Shown piece by piece: positions 1 through 9,800 of a DNA stretch of 64,000 nt. Origin of the DNA: Aquabacterium sp. Its GTDB lineage: Bacteria > Pseudomonadota > Gammaproteobacteria > Burkholderiales > Burkholderiaceae_C. The stretch covers positions 186,001 through 250,000 of the forward strand of contig NZ_JAQSDR010000002.1 of NCBI RefSeq assembly GCF_029946005.1. The letters run 5' to 3'. The translations under genes and the position numbers were made by a program. Position 1 is the stretch's first letter. Each line of letters starts with the position of its first letter. The notes below the pieces were generated by a model. That model did not search any database and was not told the origin of the DNA. It was given only the letters and a program-made list of their open reading frames with translations.

Positions 1-66
1 TCTGCCTACCGGCAAGCTTGGCACCACGCCTTGGCGTCGTAGGTACCAAGCCCGACTTCGGGCAGA

Positions 67-2475
67 TCAGAGCCCCAGATCACGAACCGGATCGATCATG
101 CTCAGGGTGACATCCTTGAGCAGCACCATGGGTTTGGCCGCCGACAAACCGGCCAAGCCATCGTGGTCAAGCGAGATTTGCAAGCCCCCGGCTGTGTCCG
201 TCAGCACGACCACCCCTTTGCTCCTGGCCTCGAATCGGGTCCAACCAAACCGGCTGAGAAAGGGCCGCAAATCGATCTGGTCAACCCCCGGCTTGAAATC
301 GGTGATGACATCGTTGCCATCGACCATCGAGCGGTACACGAACAGGTTTTTGCCGCCGCCACCAGTCAGGGTGTCGGCACCGAAGGCGCCGATGAAGACG
401 TCGTTGGCCATGGTGCCCACCATCACGTCGCGGCCTCCATTGGCGCTACCGCCAACATGGGTCTTGAAGTCGCCGGCTACTGCCAACGGTATTTCCTTCG
501 AGGCCACGCTCACCCCATCGGCGTTCAAGCCCGTGGCCGTCAATTTGTAGTAGCCGCTCGCGACAAACTTGGGAATGAACTCGGCCCGGAACTGTGCCTC
601 CTCCGTGTTAGCCTCAATGTATTCAGTGGCAACGACGGCCAGCGGATCTGTCAGTTCAACGGGTTCGAAGGCGATTTTGACCTTGACGATCCCGGAGCCC
701 GGCCTGATGTCAAGCTCTACCGGTATCGAGTACGACAAGGTCGAGTGGGGCTCCGGAAAATCAGCCACATACCAGTCGGCCTGGGGTCTGGCGATGCGCA
801 GCAGCGGTGCTTCTTCCGAAAGAGGCGCGGTAGAAGCCTTCATGCGCACATTCATCTGCGAGCTGCCTTCAATGATGCCAAGGCGACGGCTCTGTATCTG
901 CAGCGGCGCGGCAAAGCTCACGTCAGACGCCATCGCGACAGTCGCTGGCACCGATATCTTCGCGGTGACATAAGCACTGTCTACTCCTGTCAGACGCACC
1001 GACGCTGGCTCGAACGAGACCGTCGATCCGTTGGGCAGAGTCTCGGCTTTCAGGTTCAAGTCTTGCGCGCAACCCACCTTGTCATTGATGACGATGCTGG
1101 TCTGAGCGTACAGATTCTGAGCCCTGCCGCCTTGCGCCACCGCCTCCAAGGGCGAGGGCACATCAATGAGGGCACGGTAGTTCACTTTGCAAGGACCGAT
1201 CACCCGGGCGTCCGCACTGGAGGACGGAGCCGGGGCGACGAAAGTCTGCTGTCCGTGTTGCGGCACGGACAGGGCGGTCATCGTGCTCCAGTCGGATAAG
1301 TCGGTGGGCCGCCACTCAACCCAGTATCTGTCGCCTTGCCTGAAAGAACGGGTGCTGAAGGTGTACTGCCCGTTGCCCACGCTGGACGACGGCGCGTCCG
1401 GGAAGGGCCGGGCCAAGGGATCACCCAGGAACAGGCCCTGCCACGGAGACGAAACTGACTTCCAATAGGCTTCGATCAAAGTGGCACCACGAAAGTACCA
1501 GTCCACCATGACGGAGGCCTTGGGAAATTTTTGTTCATAAGCGTAGGGTTCTTCCACGGTACCGTAGCTGCCGGTCATGCCGGCGTCGAGCCAAGCGGTC
1601 GCGGGCATTTGGCCTGAGGTGGTCGTCAAGATGCCACCAAAAGAGGTCAGGTGATCACCGACCGCGCCAGGCAGGTAGGTGTTGGTATTCAGCAGACCAA
1701 CGGAGGTCAGGCCCGTGAAATAGAACAGGATGTCTGTTTCGTTGGAAATGAGGTTGGAGCCCGTTCCCGCCGCGTTGTTGACGTGAAGCATGCTCAAGCC
1801 GCCGGGCAACGCCCACCGAGGTGGCACAGCCGCGAAGTCCGCTGCTCTAGGGTTGCTGCGCGCCGAGTCCGTCGTGGTGACCAGACGCCCCTTACCCGAG
1901 GGGTAGGTGGCTTCGGCGGCACGGCCGCGATCAATGATCTTCTTGCCGGCCTCGAAGGTGGTAGCGCCAAGCATCATGGACGGCCTGATTTTGAGGTCGC
2001 TCCAGGGCTTGGTGCTGACCGAATCGAAGTAGGGAGATGGGGCCCCTAGGCCGTAGCAGCCGTAACCGAACGCGAAGGCGCTGGTGATGCCCATGCCGCA
2101 AGAACTGCCGACCACCCGAAACGGCTTGGTCCACGTCAGAAGGGTCGCTTGAACGCTGCTTGGCAATTGGCTGTCCACCAGCGATTTGAGTTGAGCAAAT
2201 TGAGTGGCAGTGATCTGCTCGCCACCAGTGGTCAAGGGAATGCGGACCACATTGGCTTCGGGGATGCCTCGAACCGATTGGTAGTAGGTGCCAAGCGCCT
2301 CGGAGACCGGATCGCCTTGGGCGATCACGATGCCCAGCTCGTTGGCCCCAATGGAGGCCCTGGGTATCTTCAAGGGCGTGGGAGCCTGGGCCCACGACGT
2401 TTGGCTGGCTACGATGCCGAAGACCAGTAACCAGACGGGCTTTGACTTTCCGCCGAATGCATGAGCACCATTCAT
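67..2475 (-). CDS. TIGR03790 family exported protein with C-terminal type I secretion-like domain
   Basis: This encodes a protein of about 802 residues whose molecular function is not known. The ATG at 2475 was chosen because AGGGA lies seven bases upstream and the protein then begins with a clear Sec signal peptide ending near TSWAQA; a longer in-frame reading exists but has no ribosome binding site. Just after the signal peptide the motif DPVSEALGTYYQSVRGIP is characteristic of the TIGR03790 family. The last 120 residues carry glycine/aspartate calcium-binding repeats (GRDVMVG, GADTLTGGGG), then FVYRSMVDGNDVITDF and a VDQIDL motif, as in the VCA0849-type C-terminal target domain. The same domain ends the nuclease at 35869-38742. 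Having both a Sec signal and a type I-like tail is odd. The gene diverges from the arsenate reductase gene. Function is unresolved; family call is fairly firm. Confidence 0.8.
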   Translation of the reverse strand: MNGAHAFGGKSKPVWLLVFGIVASQTSWAQAPTPLKIPRASIGANELGIVIAQGDPVSEALGTYYQSVRGIPEANVVRIPLTTGGEQITATQFAQLKSLVDSQLPSSVQATLLTWTKPFRVVGSSCGMGITSAFAFGYGCYGLGAPSPYFDSVSTKPWSDLKIRPSMMLGATTFEAGKKIIDRGRAAEATYPSGKGRLVTTTDSARSNPRAADFAAVPPRWALPGGLSMLHVNNAAGTGSNLISNETDILFYFTGLTSVGLLNTNTYLPGAVGDHLTSFGGILTTTSGQMPATAWLDAGMTGSYGTVEEPYAYEQKFPKASVMVDWYFRGATLIEAYWKSVSSPWQGLFLGDPLARPFPDAPSSSVGNGQYTFSTRSFRQGDRYWVEWRPTDLSDWSTMTALSVPQHGQQTFVAPAPSSSADARVIGPCKVNYRALIDVPSPLEAVAQGGRAQNLYAQTSIVINDKVGCAQDLNLKAETLPNGSTVSFEPASVRLTGVDSAYVTAKISVPATVAMASDVSFAAPLQIQSRRLGIIEGSSQMNVRMKASTAPLSEEAPLLRIARPQADWYVADFPEPHSTLSYSIPVELDIRPGSGIVKVKIAFEPVELTDPLAVVATEYIEANTEEAQFRAEFIPKFVASGYYKLTATGLNADGVSVASKEIPLAVAGDFKTHVGGSANGGRDVMVGTMANDVFIGAFGADTLTGGGGKNLFVYRSMVDGNDVITDFKPGVDQIDLRPFLSRFGWTRFEARSKGVVVLTDTAGGLQISLDHDGLAGLSAAKPMVLLKDVTLSMIDPVRDLGL

Positions 2476-2577
2476 GATCGATTCCCTGAATTTCATGTGT
2501 GTTGGAAAAACCAAATTCATTCTCGGTTTGTCATGTGACAACACCTTTGGCCAGGGAGACGCCAATTGGCTGGCCCA

Positions 2578-2606
2578 TTGCAATGGTTTGATATTTCAAA
2601 TATTAT
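2578..2606 (+). promoter_or_regulatory. Sigma-70-type promoter of the arsenate reductase-aquaporin pair
   Basis: TTGCAA at 2578-2583 and TATTAT at 2601-2606 are separated by exactly 17 bases, matching the sigma-70 layout. Transcription would start near 2613, leaving a leader of about 25 bases before the ATG at 2639. The AT-rich composition stands out from the surrounding GC-rich DNA. Confidence 0.6.
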
Positions 2607-2610
2607 CAAA
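2587..2610. promoter_or_regulatory. Operator-like inverted repeat overlapping the arsC promoter
   Basis: TTTGATA (2587-2593) and TATCAAA (2604-2610) form a perfect 7-base inverted repeat, and a second palindrome, ATATTTcAAATAT (2591-2603), is nested in it. The element covers the spacer and -10 box of the arsenic promoter, the classical place for a repressor to bind. ArsR/SmtB-family repressors use AT-rich inverted repeats of this kind, so an ArsR-type operator is the likely reading, but no arsR gene lies in the window. Confidence 0.5.
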
Positions 2611-2638
2611 TAATTACAAAGCCAATGCCTGCTAAGCC

Positions 2639-3133
2639 ATGACCACCAACGTCCTCATTCTTTGCACCCACAACTCCGCCCGCAGCGTCCTCAGCGAAGG
2701 CATGCTCAACCATTGGGCCCACCAATGGGGGCTTGATGTGCGCGCCTACAGCGCGGGCAGCGCGCCAAGCGGACGTTTGAATCCCTATGCGCTGGAAGCA
2801 CTCACCAATGCTGGCATTGACATCACCGGCTACCGCAGCAAAAGCTGGGATGAGTTCACAACACCCAACTCTCCTGAAATGCGCATCGTCATCACCGTGT
2901 GCGACAGCGCTGCTGCAGAGACGTGTCCATACTGGCCCGGCAGCCCTGTGAAGGTGCACTGGGGCTATGCAGACCCTTCCAATGCCCCAGGTGGGGACGA
3001 TGGCAAGCGCCAGGCCTTTGAATTGACGCGACAAGCCATTGGCTATCGCATGCTCCAACTGCTGAAGTTGCCATTGGAAACCATGAGCAATGAAGACCTT
3101 CAGCGGGCTTTGATCTCTATCTGCGAAGGCTGA
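2639..3133 (+). CDS. arsC: Arsenate reductase, low-molecular-weight phosphatase type
   Basis: This 164-residue cytoplasmic enzyme belongs to the low-molecular-weight tyrosine phosphatase fold and most likely reduces arsenate to arsenite. The P-loop CTHNSARS starts at Cys9 (CX5R), and two further cysteines, Cys88 and Cys95, sit in the CDSAAAETCP motif. A nucleophile plus this downstream pair is the pattern of arsenate reductases rather than plain phosphatases. There is no strong Shine-Dalgarno sequence before the ATG. The aquaporin gene begins nine bases after the stop, which suggests one transcript: the reductase would make arsenite and the channel would let it out. A protein tyrosine phosphatase role is less likely given the cysteine pair. 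Confidence 0.85.
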   Translation: MTTNVLILCTHNSARSVLSEGMLNHWAHQWGLDVRAYSAGSAPSGRLNPYALEALTNAGIDITGYRSKSWDEFTTPNSPEMRIVITVCDSAAAETCPYWPGSPVKVHWGYADPSNAPGGDDGKRQAFELTRQAIGYRMLQLLKLPLETMSNEDLQRALISICEG

Positions 3134-3142
3134 AGCGTTGAC

Positions 3143-3802
3143 ATGACTGCACTACCTCGCCGGCTGATGGCCGAAGCCCTGGGCACCGCATTGCTGCTCA
3201 CCATCGTGATCGGCAGCGGCATCATGGCCGAGCGGCTCTCAGCCGGCAACACGGCCATTGCTTTGCTGGGCAACACCTTGGCCACGGTTTGGGGCCTTTA
3301 CTTTCTCATCCATACCTTTGGCCCTGCCAGCGGGGCCCATTTCAACCCAGCCGTGAGCCTGGTCATGGCCATGCGACGCGAGTTGCCATGGTCAAACTTG
3401 GCGCCTTACGTCGTTGCTCAATTGATGGGTGCCGCCTGCGGCGCATGGTTGGCGCACGCGATGTTCGATTTGCCCATCCTGCAATGGTCAGCCAAAGTTC
3501 GCACCGGGCACGCTCAGTGGCTGGCCGAGGCGGTGGCCACGGCGGGCCTGCTCTTGGTGATTCTTCGAGCGCCCAAGGCGCAAGCGCCATCGTTGGTCGC
3601 GGCCTACATTGGGGCGGCGTACTGGTTCACGGCGTCGACCTCGTTCGCCAATCCCGCTGCAGCGTTCGGCCGCATGTTCTCTGACACGTTTGCCGGCATC
3701 GCGCCCAGCGGCGTGCTTGCGTTTGCGGTAGCGCAGCTTGTGGGGGCGATGGTTGGTTTGGGCATTCACCGCCTTTTGGGAAACGAGCGTCAGGAAAATT
3801 GA
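3143..3802 (+). CDS. MIP-family channel (AqpS-like, probable arsenite channel)
   Basis: This 219-residue inner-membrane protein is a major intrinsic protein (aquaporin/glycerol facilitator). Six hydrophobic segments are visible, with the two half-helix motifs at residues 68-70 (HFNPAVS) and 170-172 (ANPAAAFG). The residue after the second NPA is normally the selectivity-filter arginine; here it is Ala173. Loss of that arginine widens or alters the pore and, as I recall, the arsenic channel AqpS also has a substitution there. The close link to arsC supports passive efflux of arsenite down its gradient instead of an ArsB pump. Substrate is inferred from context. Confidence 0.8.
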   Translation: MTALPRRLMAEALGTALLLTIVIGSGIMAERLSAGNTAIALLGNTLATVWGLYFLIHTFGPASGAHFNPAVSLVMAMRRELPWSNLAPYVVAQLMGAACGAWLAHAMFDLPILQWSAKVRTGHAQWLAEAVATAGLLLVILRAPKAQAPSLVAAYIGAAYWFTASTSFANPAAAFGRMFSDTFAGIAPSGVLAFAVAQLVGAMVGLGIHRLLGNERQEN

Positions 3803-3827
3803 GACAGGAATGAGCTCGGAGGTTGGT

Positions 3828-3858
3828 TCATGTGCTGCCAGGGCAAAGCAACACATGA
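3828..3858. terminator. Stem-loop between converging genes
   Basis: An 11-base stem with one mismatch (TCATGTGCTGC pairing with GCAACACATGA) and a 9-base loop lies between the end of the aquaporin gene and the end of tpsA. It has no T-run, so a bidirectional terminator is only a possibility. Confidence 0.35.
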
Positions 3859-3875
3859 GCTGACATCGACAGCGG

Positions 3876-6800
3876 CTATTTCACACAATTCAAGTTGTCT
3901 TTGCCGCTCTTCTTTTCCTTGTCGTCCGGGCAGACTTTTTCTGCGGGTGCAGCCCCCGCACCTTCCTGGTCCCCCATCCCCAGCAACTCCACGGTCAGCA
4001 GCGAGCTGCGCTCCTTCGTCTTGCCGCGTTGCGTTGCCTCGGCCGAGACGGCTTCACCCGCCGCCGTCTCGGTACCCAGGCCCGTGTTGACCGACAGATT
4101 GACCGTCACCACCGGCGCGGCTGCCTGGCCCACCACTGCACCCTTCAAATTGTCAGCACCCAGCACTGGGCCGGGAATCTCGATCTTGCCGGGCCCCTGG
4201 ATGAAGGCATCCAAGGCCCTCACTTCACCATTCGGGGTCAGCAAGCTGACCCTGCCATCGGCTTCGCCCTGGCCATTTCGCACGATGCCAATGCCGCTAC
4301 CGGTCACCGGCGGTTTGACCGTGTAAACCGTGTCGCCAAAGAAGGAATCCTGGCCGACCTGAACGTCAATCGCGGCCACGTCGGTGTTCGACCCACGGCC
4401 TGAATCGATGTCGCCATTAGCCGAGTACAGCATGACATCGCCCGTGCCCACCACGAACAGCTTTTGCGAGTTGACCTGGAAGTCACCATCCGAGAACGAG
4501 CGGATGCCGCCACCCTGGGCCGCGATCAGACCGCGAGTGGCGCCCTGCTGGCGGTCAAAGGCGGTGGCTTTGGTCAAGCCCACCAACACTTGCCCACCCG
4601 GGGCGAACAGGTCGATCCCGCCACTGCTCTTGTCACCAGGCCCCTGAGTCTGGACCTTGCTACCGGCCAGGTTGATGTCGCCCGTGAAGTCAAATCCTGC
4701 CCCCAGGCCTGTGAGGCCGATGGTGTTGTTCATCAAGTCCCACACCACCTGCCTGGTGGCCAAGCGTTGGGCGTTCTCGATGGCATTGCTGGACAAGGCA
4801 ACGCTGGTCACATTGGAGCCCAGGCGCTGGATCTCCTTCATCATCACATCGTCCTTGAATTGGCGGAAGCGGGCCGAGGTGAACTCATTGCCCGTGCCAG
4901 CCACGCCAGCCTGGGCTGCCGCCGCAGACCAAGCCTGGGCATAGGTTGACGACTGAAGGTAGGCCGACATGAACGGCGCCAGGCCTTGCCCGGTGGCGAA
5001 CTGCTGCTGATCGGCCAGTGGCATCTGACGGAAGACGTCCAGGGCCTGAGCCTGGCCCACCTTGCCGACCGCGCCCTTGGACTCCACGAAGCCGAGCACC
5101 GCATCGCGCACACCGGCATCGCCCGACCAAGCCCACGAAACGAACTCGCCGAGGGCCAAACCGGGCTGACTGCCCATGTGCTCCGACAAAATGTTGACCA
5201 CCTTGGCGGGATCGGTGCTCAAGGTTGTGGCCACAAAACGCGGCAGCAAGACCTGATCGGTTACGAACTCCAGCCGGTCGGCACTGTTCATGGGGCGGTG
5301 CCCCGCCAGGGTCTCGCCGCGGTAGCGGCGCAGAGCCTGGTCAGCATTCAAGTCATTGACTTCTGCTTCAGACCAGCCATGGCTCACCAGCTTTTGCTTG
5401 ACGAATGCAATCAAGGCCGCTTCTTCGGCCGCACTGCTGGGCACAAAGGTCTGCGCGATGTCATTCGCCTGGAGTTGCGCCTGCTTGTAAGCAGCGTAGT
5501 CAGCAACCAGACTGGATGATTTTGGCGTGATGTACGTGGCCAGGAACTTGGGCAGCAACTGGTCATCGGCAAACTTGTTCTGGTTCGCCGGCGTCATGTC
5601 CCGGTAGTACGCCAAAGCCTGGGTGTAGGTCAGACCAGATACCTGCATCTGCTTTTGGACAAAGGTCACCAAGGCGGCTTGCGCAGCGCTGTCTGTGTTC
5701 AGGTATTGCGCTGCAAACTCATCGACATCGACCTTTTTGTCCATGCCTGCTGCCACTCGGATGCTGGCAGATTGGTTTGACAACGCAGGATTTGTAAGGT
5801 TGCCAATGGTTTCAATGCCATAAGCATTGAACAAGTTGATGTCATGCCCAGCTTCAATTTGAAGCTCACCAGGTCCACCAAGCTGGATTTTCCCGTTAGG
5901 ACGCGTCGGGTCAACATTGACCACCCCGTTGACGTTGCCACCAGCCACGATCCGCGTGATGTCAGCGTTCTTGAAGTTCTGGCCAACATACGAAATATTC
6001 TCGATGTCTCCGCCAGCGCTTATGTCTGCTGGCTTGGCAATGACGAGACTGGTTGAGGATTGGAACAAGAGATCGCCATTCGCATGAACGCTTGCTGGCT
6101 GTGAATCAGCTTCATGCAACATCTTGGGGGCCGATTTGCCATCGTCCAACATGCCGCTCGCCAGGTTGCCCTCCAGAATGATCTGTGCCGATGCTTTCAA
6201 AGCTGGTTTGCTCACGGTCCAGGCATTCCAGTTGGTCACATCCGTGTCCAACAGCCCCAACCGTTTGCTTGCCTGCGTACCAAGGCGAACATCCTCTCCG
6301 GCATAGATGCTCAAGTCCCCCACGGCGCTTGGTGCCAAATACAGGTTGCCAGACCACTCAATCCCCACGTCCCCGCTCAAGGCAGACAAGCTCATGGTGC
6401 CGGGGGCAAGATTCAGTGTGTCCCGAACCACGCTGGCTCTGCTGGCCAGGGCAAGTCTTTCCTGAACAGGGATGGAACTGTTGCCATGGAACTCCTCAAT
6501 GGCTTCTTTGGAAGTCACGCTGTTGGCAGCCCACACCACATCCCCATGAACACTGAGCAACGAAACCGCAGCGGTATCCCCATAGGTCAGATAGGCCCCA
6601 GAATCAGCAGACGCCGTGGCTCGTGGCGCGGTCGAATCCAACATGGTCGGGTTGTAAACCAACGCCAGATTAACGTCACCTCCGGCCTGAACAGCCCACT
6701 GGCCATCCATGAGCCCCAGCACCAAGCCCAGATCGGACTCTTTCTGCGCACCGCCCTTGTCAACGGTCCCGCCCGATTCAATGCGACCTCGGCCCTTCCC

Positions 6801-9800
6801 CAGGAAGTAAATCCCGCCCGAGATGTCACCATCGGCACGCACAAGCACATCGCCACCGTTCTGGGTGAGTTGGCTCAAGGCCGATGCCCCACCCACGGTA
6901 TTCCGCACCGTTCGGGCAGACGTGGGCGCCACCACACCCAGGTTGCTGATGTCGCCACCAGCCGTGACGCGCACATCGCCACCACCCATCGACCCCAAGC
7001 CTTGCTTGAAGCCGTCAAAGGCCGACCACCAGGTGACGGATGAAGCATCCTTACCCGTGTGATAAAACCAGTTGCCGATCCACTGCTTGGCCAATGGCGA
7101 CACGATGTCGCGCCCCGCCGCCACACTCAAGCGGCCACCATGTTCCGTGAACTGCCCCCATTTGGGCAGGCCGCTTGCCGCCATCGCCAGATTGGCAGGC
7201 TTGGCCGAAGGCCGCCCGGCCACATAGGCCACGCCCTGTACAGGCGTTGGCCCCGTGCCCGCGCCAAGCACCACATCATTGCCTGCCGCCAGATCGATCG
7301 ATCCAGAGGTGGTGCGCACTATCTTGCCACCTGCAATCGTCAGAGACCCCGTGGTGGCCGGGCCGTTCGTGGCCAGCACATTGGCCCCCTTCGTGTCAGC
7401 CCCAGCCACCAAGCGGAACGACGCGGCATCACCCGACTTGATCTCCGTGGGTGCCGTGGCATTGTCGGCCGCGCGCGTGGCTGTCGCAAAGCCGTCGCTC
7501 AACGATCCGTTGATGCTCAGGTCACCCTTGGCGCGAATGGTCAGCGTGATGGGCTCGCCTCCGGCCCTAGTTGCTTCCCACAGGTTCCAGTCATTCGCGA
7601 CCTGGAAATCGCCATCGGACTGCAACTCCACTCCAGCGCGCAATTGCACTTTTGATGCGGTCAGGCCCAGAGCATTCAAGACGTTGGCCTTCTTGGCCAT
7701 GAAGTTCTTGGTGTCCGTTTTCAGCGTCTCTTGCCCGATGGTCTTGGTCGCCGCCACCGATGTACCGCTGGCCAGCTTCTCGCCGCTGTAAGTCTGCACC
7801 GCTTCGATCACCACCTCGCCCGCCACGACGTCGTCAGCATCAAGCTGCACGCGATCAGCCCCAAAGGTGGTGGCGCTGTCTCGCTTGGCGCGGATGACCA
7901 CCCGGCCATCCTCGGCATCATCCCCCTTGGCCGACACGGTCACGCCCGATGCCAGGATGACCTTGCCTTGCGTGGAAGCCAGCAGGATGTCGCCACCATT
8001 GGCGCCAACAGCCGCATCGGGTGATGAGTCGGCCACGATCTGGGCCGCGCCTAGGTTCCCCTTCTTCAGAATGACGTCGTCACGCGCAGACAACTGCACC
8101 ACGCCACCCCGTTCGGCATGGGCATCGATCTTGGCGGTCTCGTTCAATGTCAGGCTGCCCTTGTCGGCGCTCATGACTACCCGTGTGGCCGCCATCGTTT
8201 CGTTCAGGGACAGGTTGCCTTCGCGAACGCGCACTTCCACCTCGCGTTGGAAGCCGCCCTTTTGAGACAGCTTGATCAGGTCATCCAGTGCCTGGTTGGC
8301 ATTGGCGACTGCCGTGGTTTCACCGCTGTTTCTGACCAAATTGCCCGCATCAACGGTGACGATGCCGGAAGTGCCTTGGCTGGTGGAACCGCCTTGAAGG
8401 TTGGCCGCGCTGCCCACCACCAACTGGCCCTTGGCCGCCGTCAAGTTGACCGCACCAGCAGCGGCGCCCGAGGGCGCTGATACATCCAGCAAGCCATTGA
8501 GGACGATGTTGCCCTTATCGGCCAAGGCGCTGATCTTGCCACCTGGTGCGGCGGTGGACCAGGTGCTGCCTGCCGAGGCAACCCAACCCTTGGCCAAGGT
8601 TTTGGAGCCTTCGGCAAACACCACAGTTTCGAGTTGGCCATCCTGGCCCTTGCCAGTGATGTTGATCTGACCTGACGCCAAGTCAATGGTGCCTTGCTGC
8701 AGAACACGCTGCCCGGTCAAGCTCAACTTGGCACCAGCGCCAACCCGGTCGTTCAGGGTTCGGGCCTGGTCATTGGCCACCGGGGCTTGCGCGATGGTCA
8801 GCACACCGGCCTGGCTTTCAATGGCTTGGTCAACGCCTGTGCCTGCGGTCAGGCGGGCGGACTTGATGGTGACGTCAGCCTGCGTGGTCAGCTTGCCGTT
8901 GTCACGGGCTACCACGTCGCCGGTGGTCGTCAGTTGGGTTGACGCAAAGGCCAGGTGCTGCTGGCCACCACCCAAGGTGATGCCTTCAGCCGTGGCATCC
9001 TTGACAGGCGGTTTGGCCAGAATCGACAAGGTGGTTTTGGAATCAGTGGGCGCAGAAGATGGCGCAAGCTTCGAGCCATTGCGCAGGGTCACCTGCTGGG
9101 CCACCACCGTCACCGCGTCACCCGCTTGGCCCACGCCGCGAATCACGGGGGCGTCCAGCGTCAGCTTCTTCAGGGTGGGCGTGCCATCCGTGGCAGTTTT
9201 GCCCAAGGCAACAGAGCCCACCATGTCAATGCTGCTGTAGCTGCGCAATTGCAAGCGTTCTTTGTTGTCCAGCAGGGCACTGTCCACCACCAAAGCGTCG
9301 GCATGATCCGAAGCCCCGCCGATGGCAATGCGCTGAGAACCCAGCCCCAGTGACTTGGCGTCAATCAGAAGACTGGCATCCGCGCTCACCTGCTGGCTGG
9401 CATCCAGCTGAACCGCTTGGCCTGCCAGCTTCACATCCTGGCCGATTTTCAGCAGACCAAGGGGTGCAGTGGCATCCCCTGCGGACAGATCACGCTGCAG
9501 GTCGGTGTCAATGCGGTTGCTGACCACCAAGGCGGCGCCTCCACCCTGCACGACGAGTGGCGCGGCTTGGTCGCTGGATGCCACAGTGGAAGTCAAACTC
9601 ACCTTGTCGGCCACTTCCACCTGGTCTTTGGCCACCGCCAGCAACTCGCCGATTGAAAGATCTGCTCCCAACAGCACCTTGCTTGATTTGGTTTGGATGA
9701 CGGTGTCTCCATCGTCATTGGTGGTTCGGATGCCGCCCAGGAGAATGCTCTCGGCACCCGTGGCCTTCAGCGCATCGGCCGTGACCGTTGCGCTGAAACC

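Noticed and set aside
50..63. GCCCG/CGGGC hairpin as terminator of the first gene
   Set aside because: The stem is only five bases with no T-run, too weak to call.
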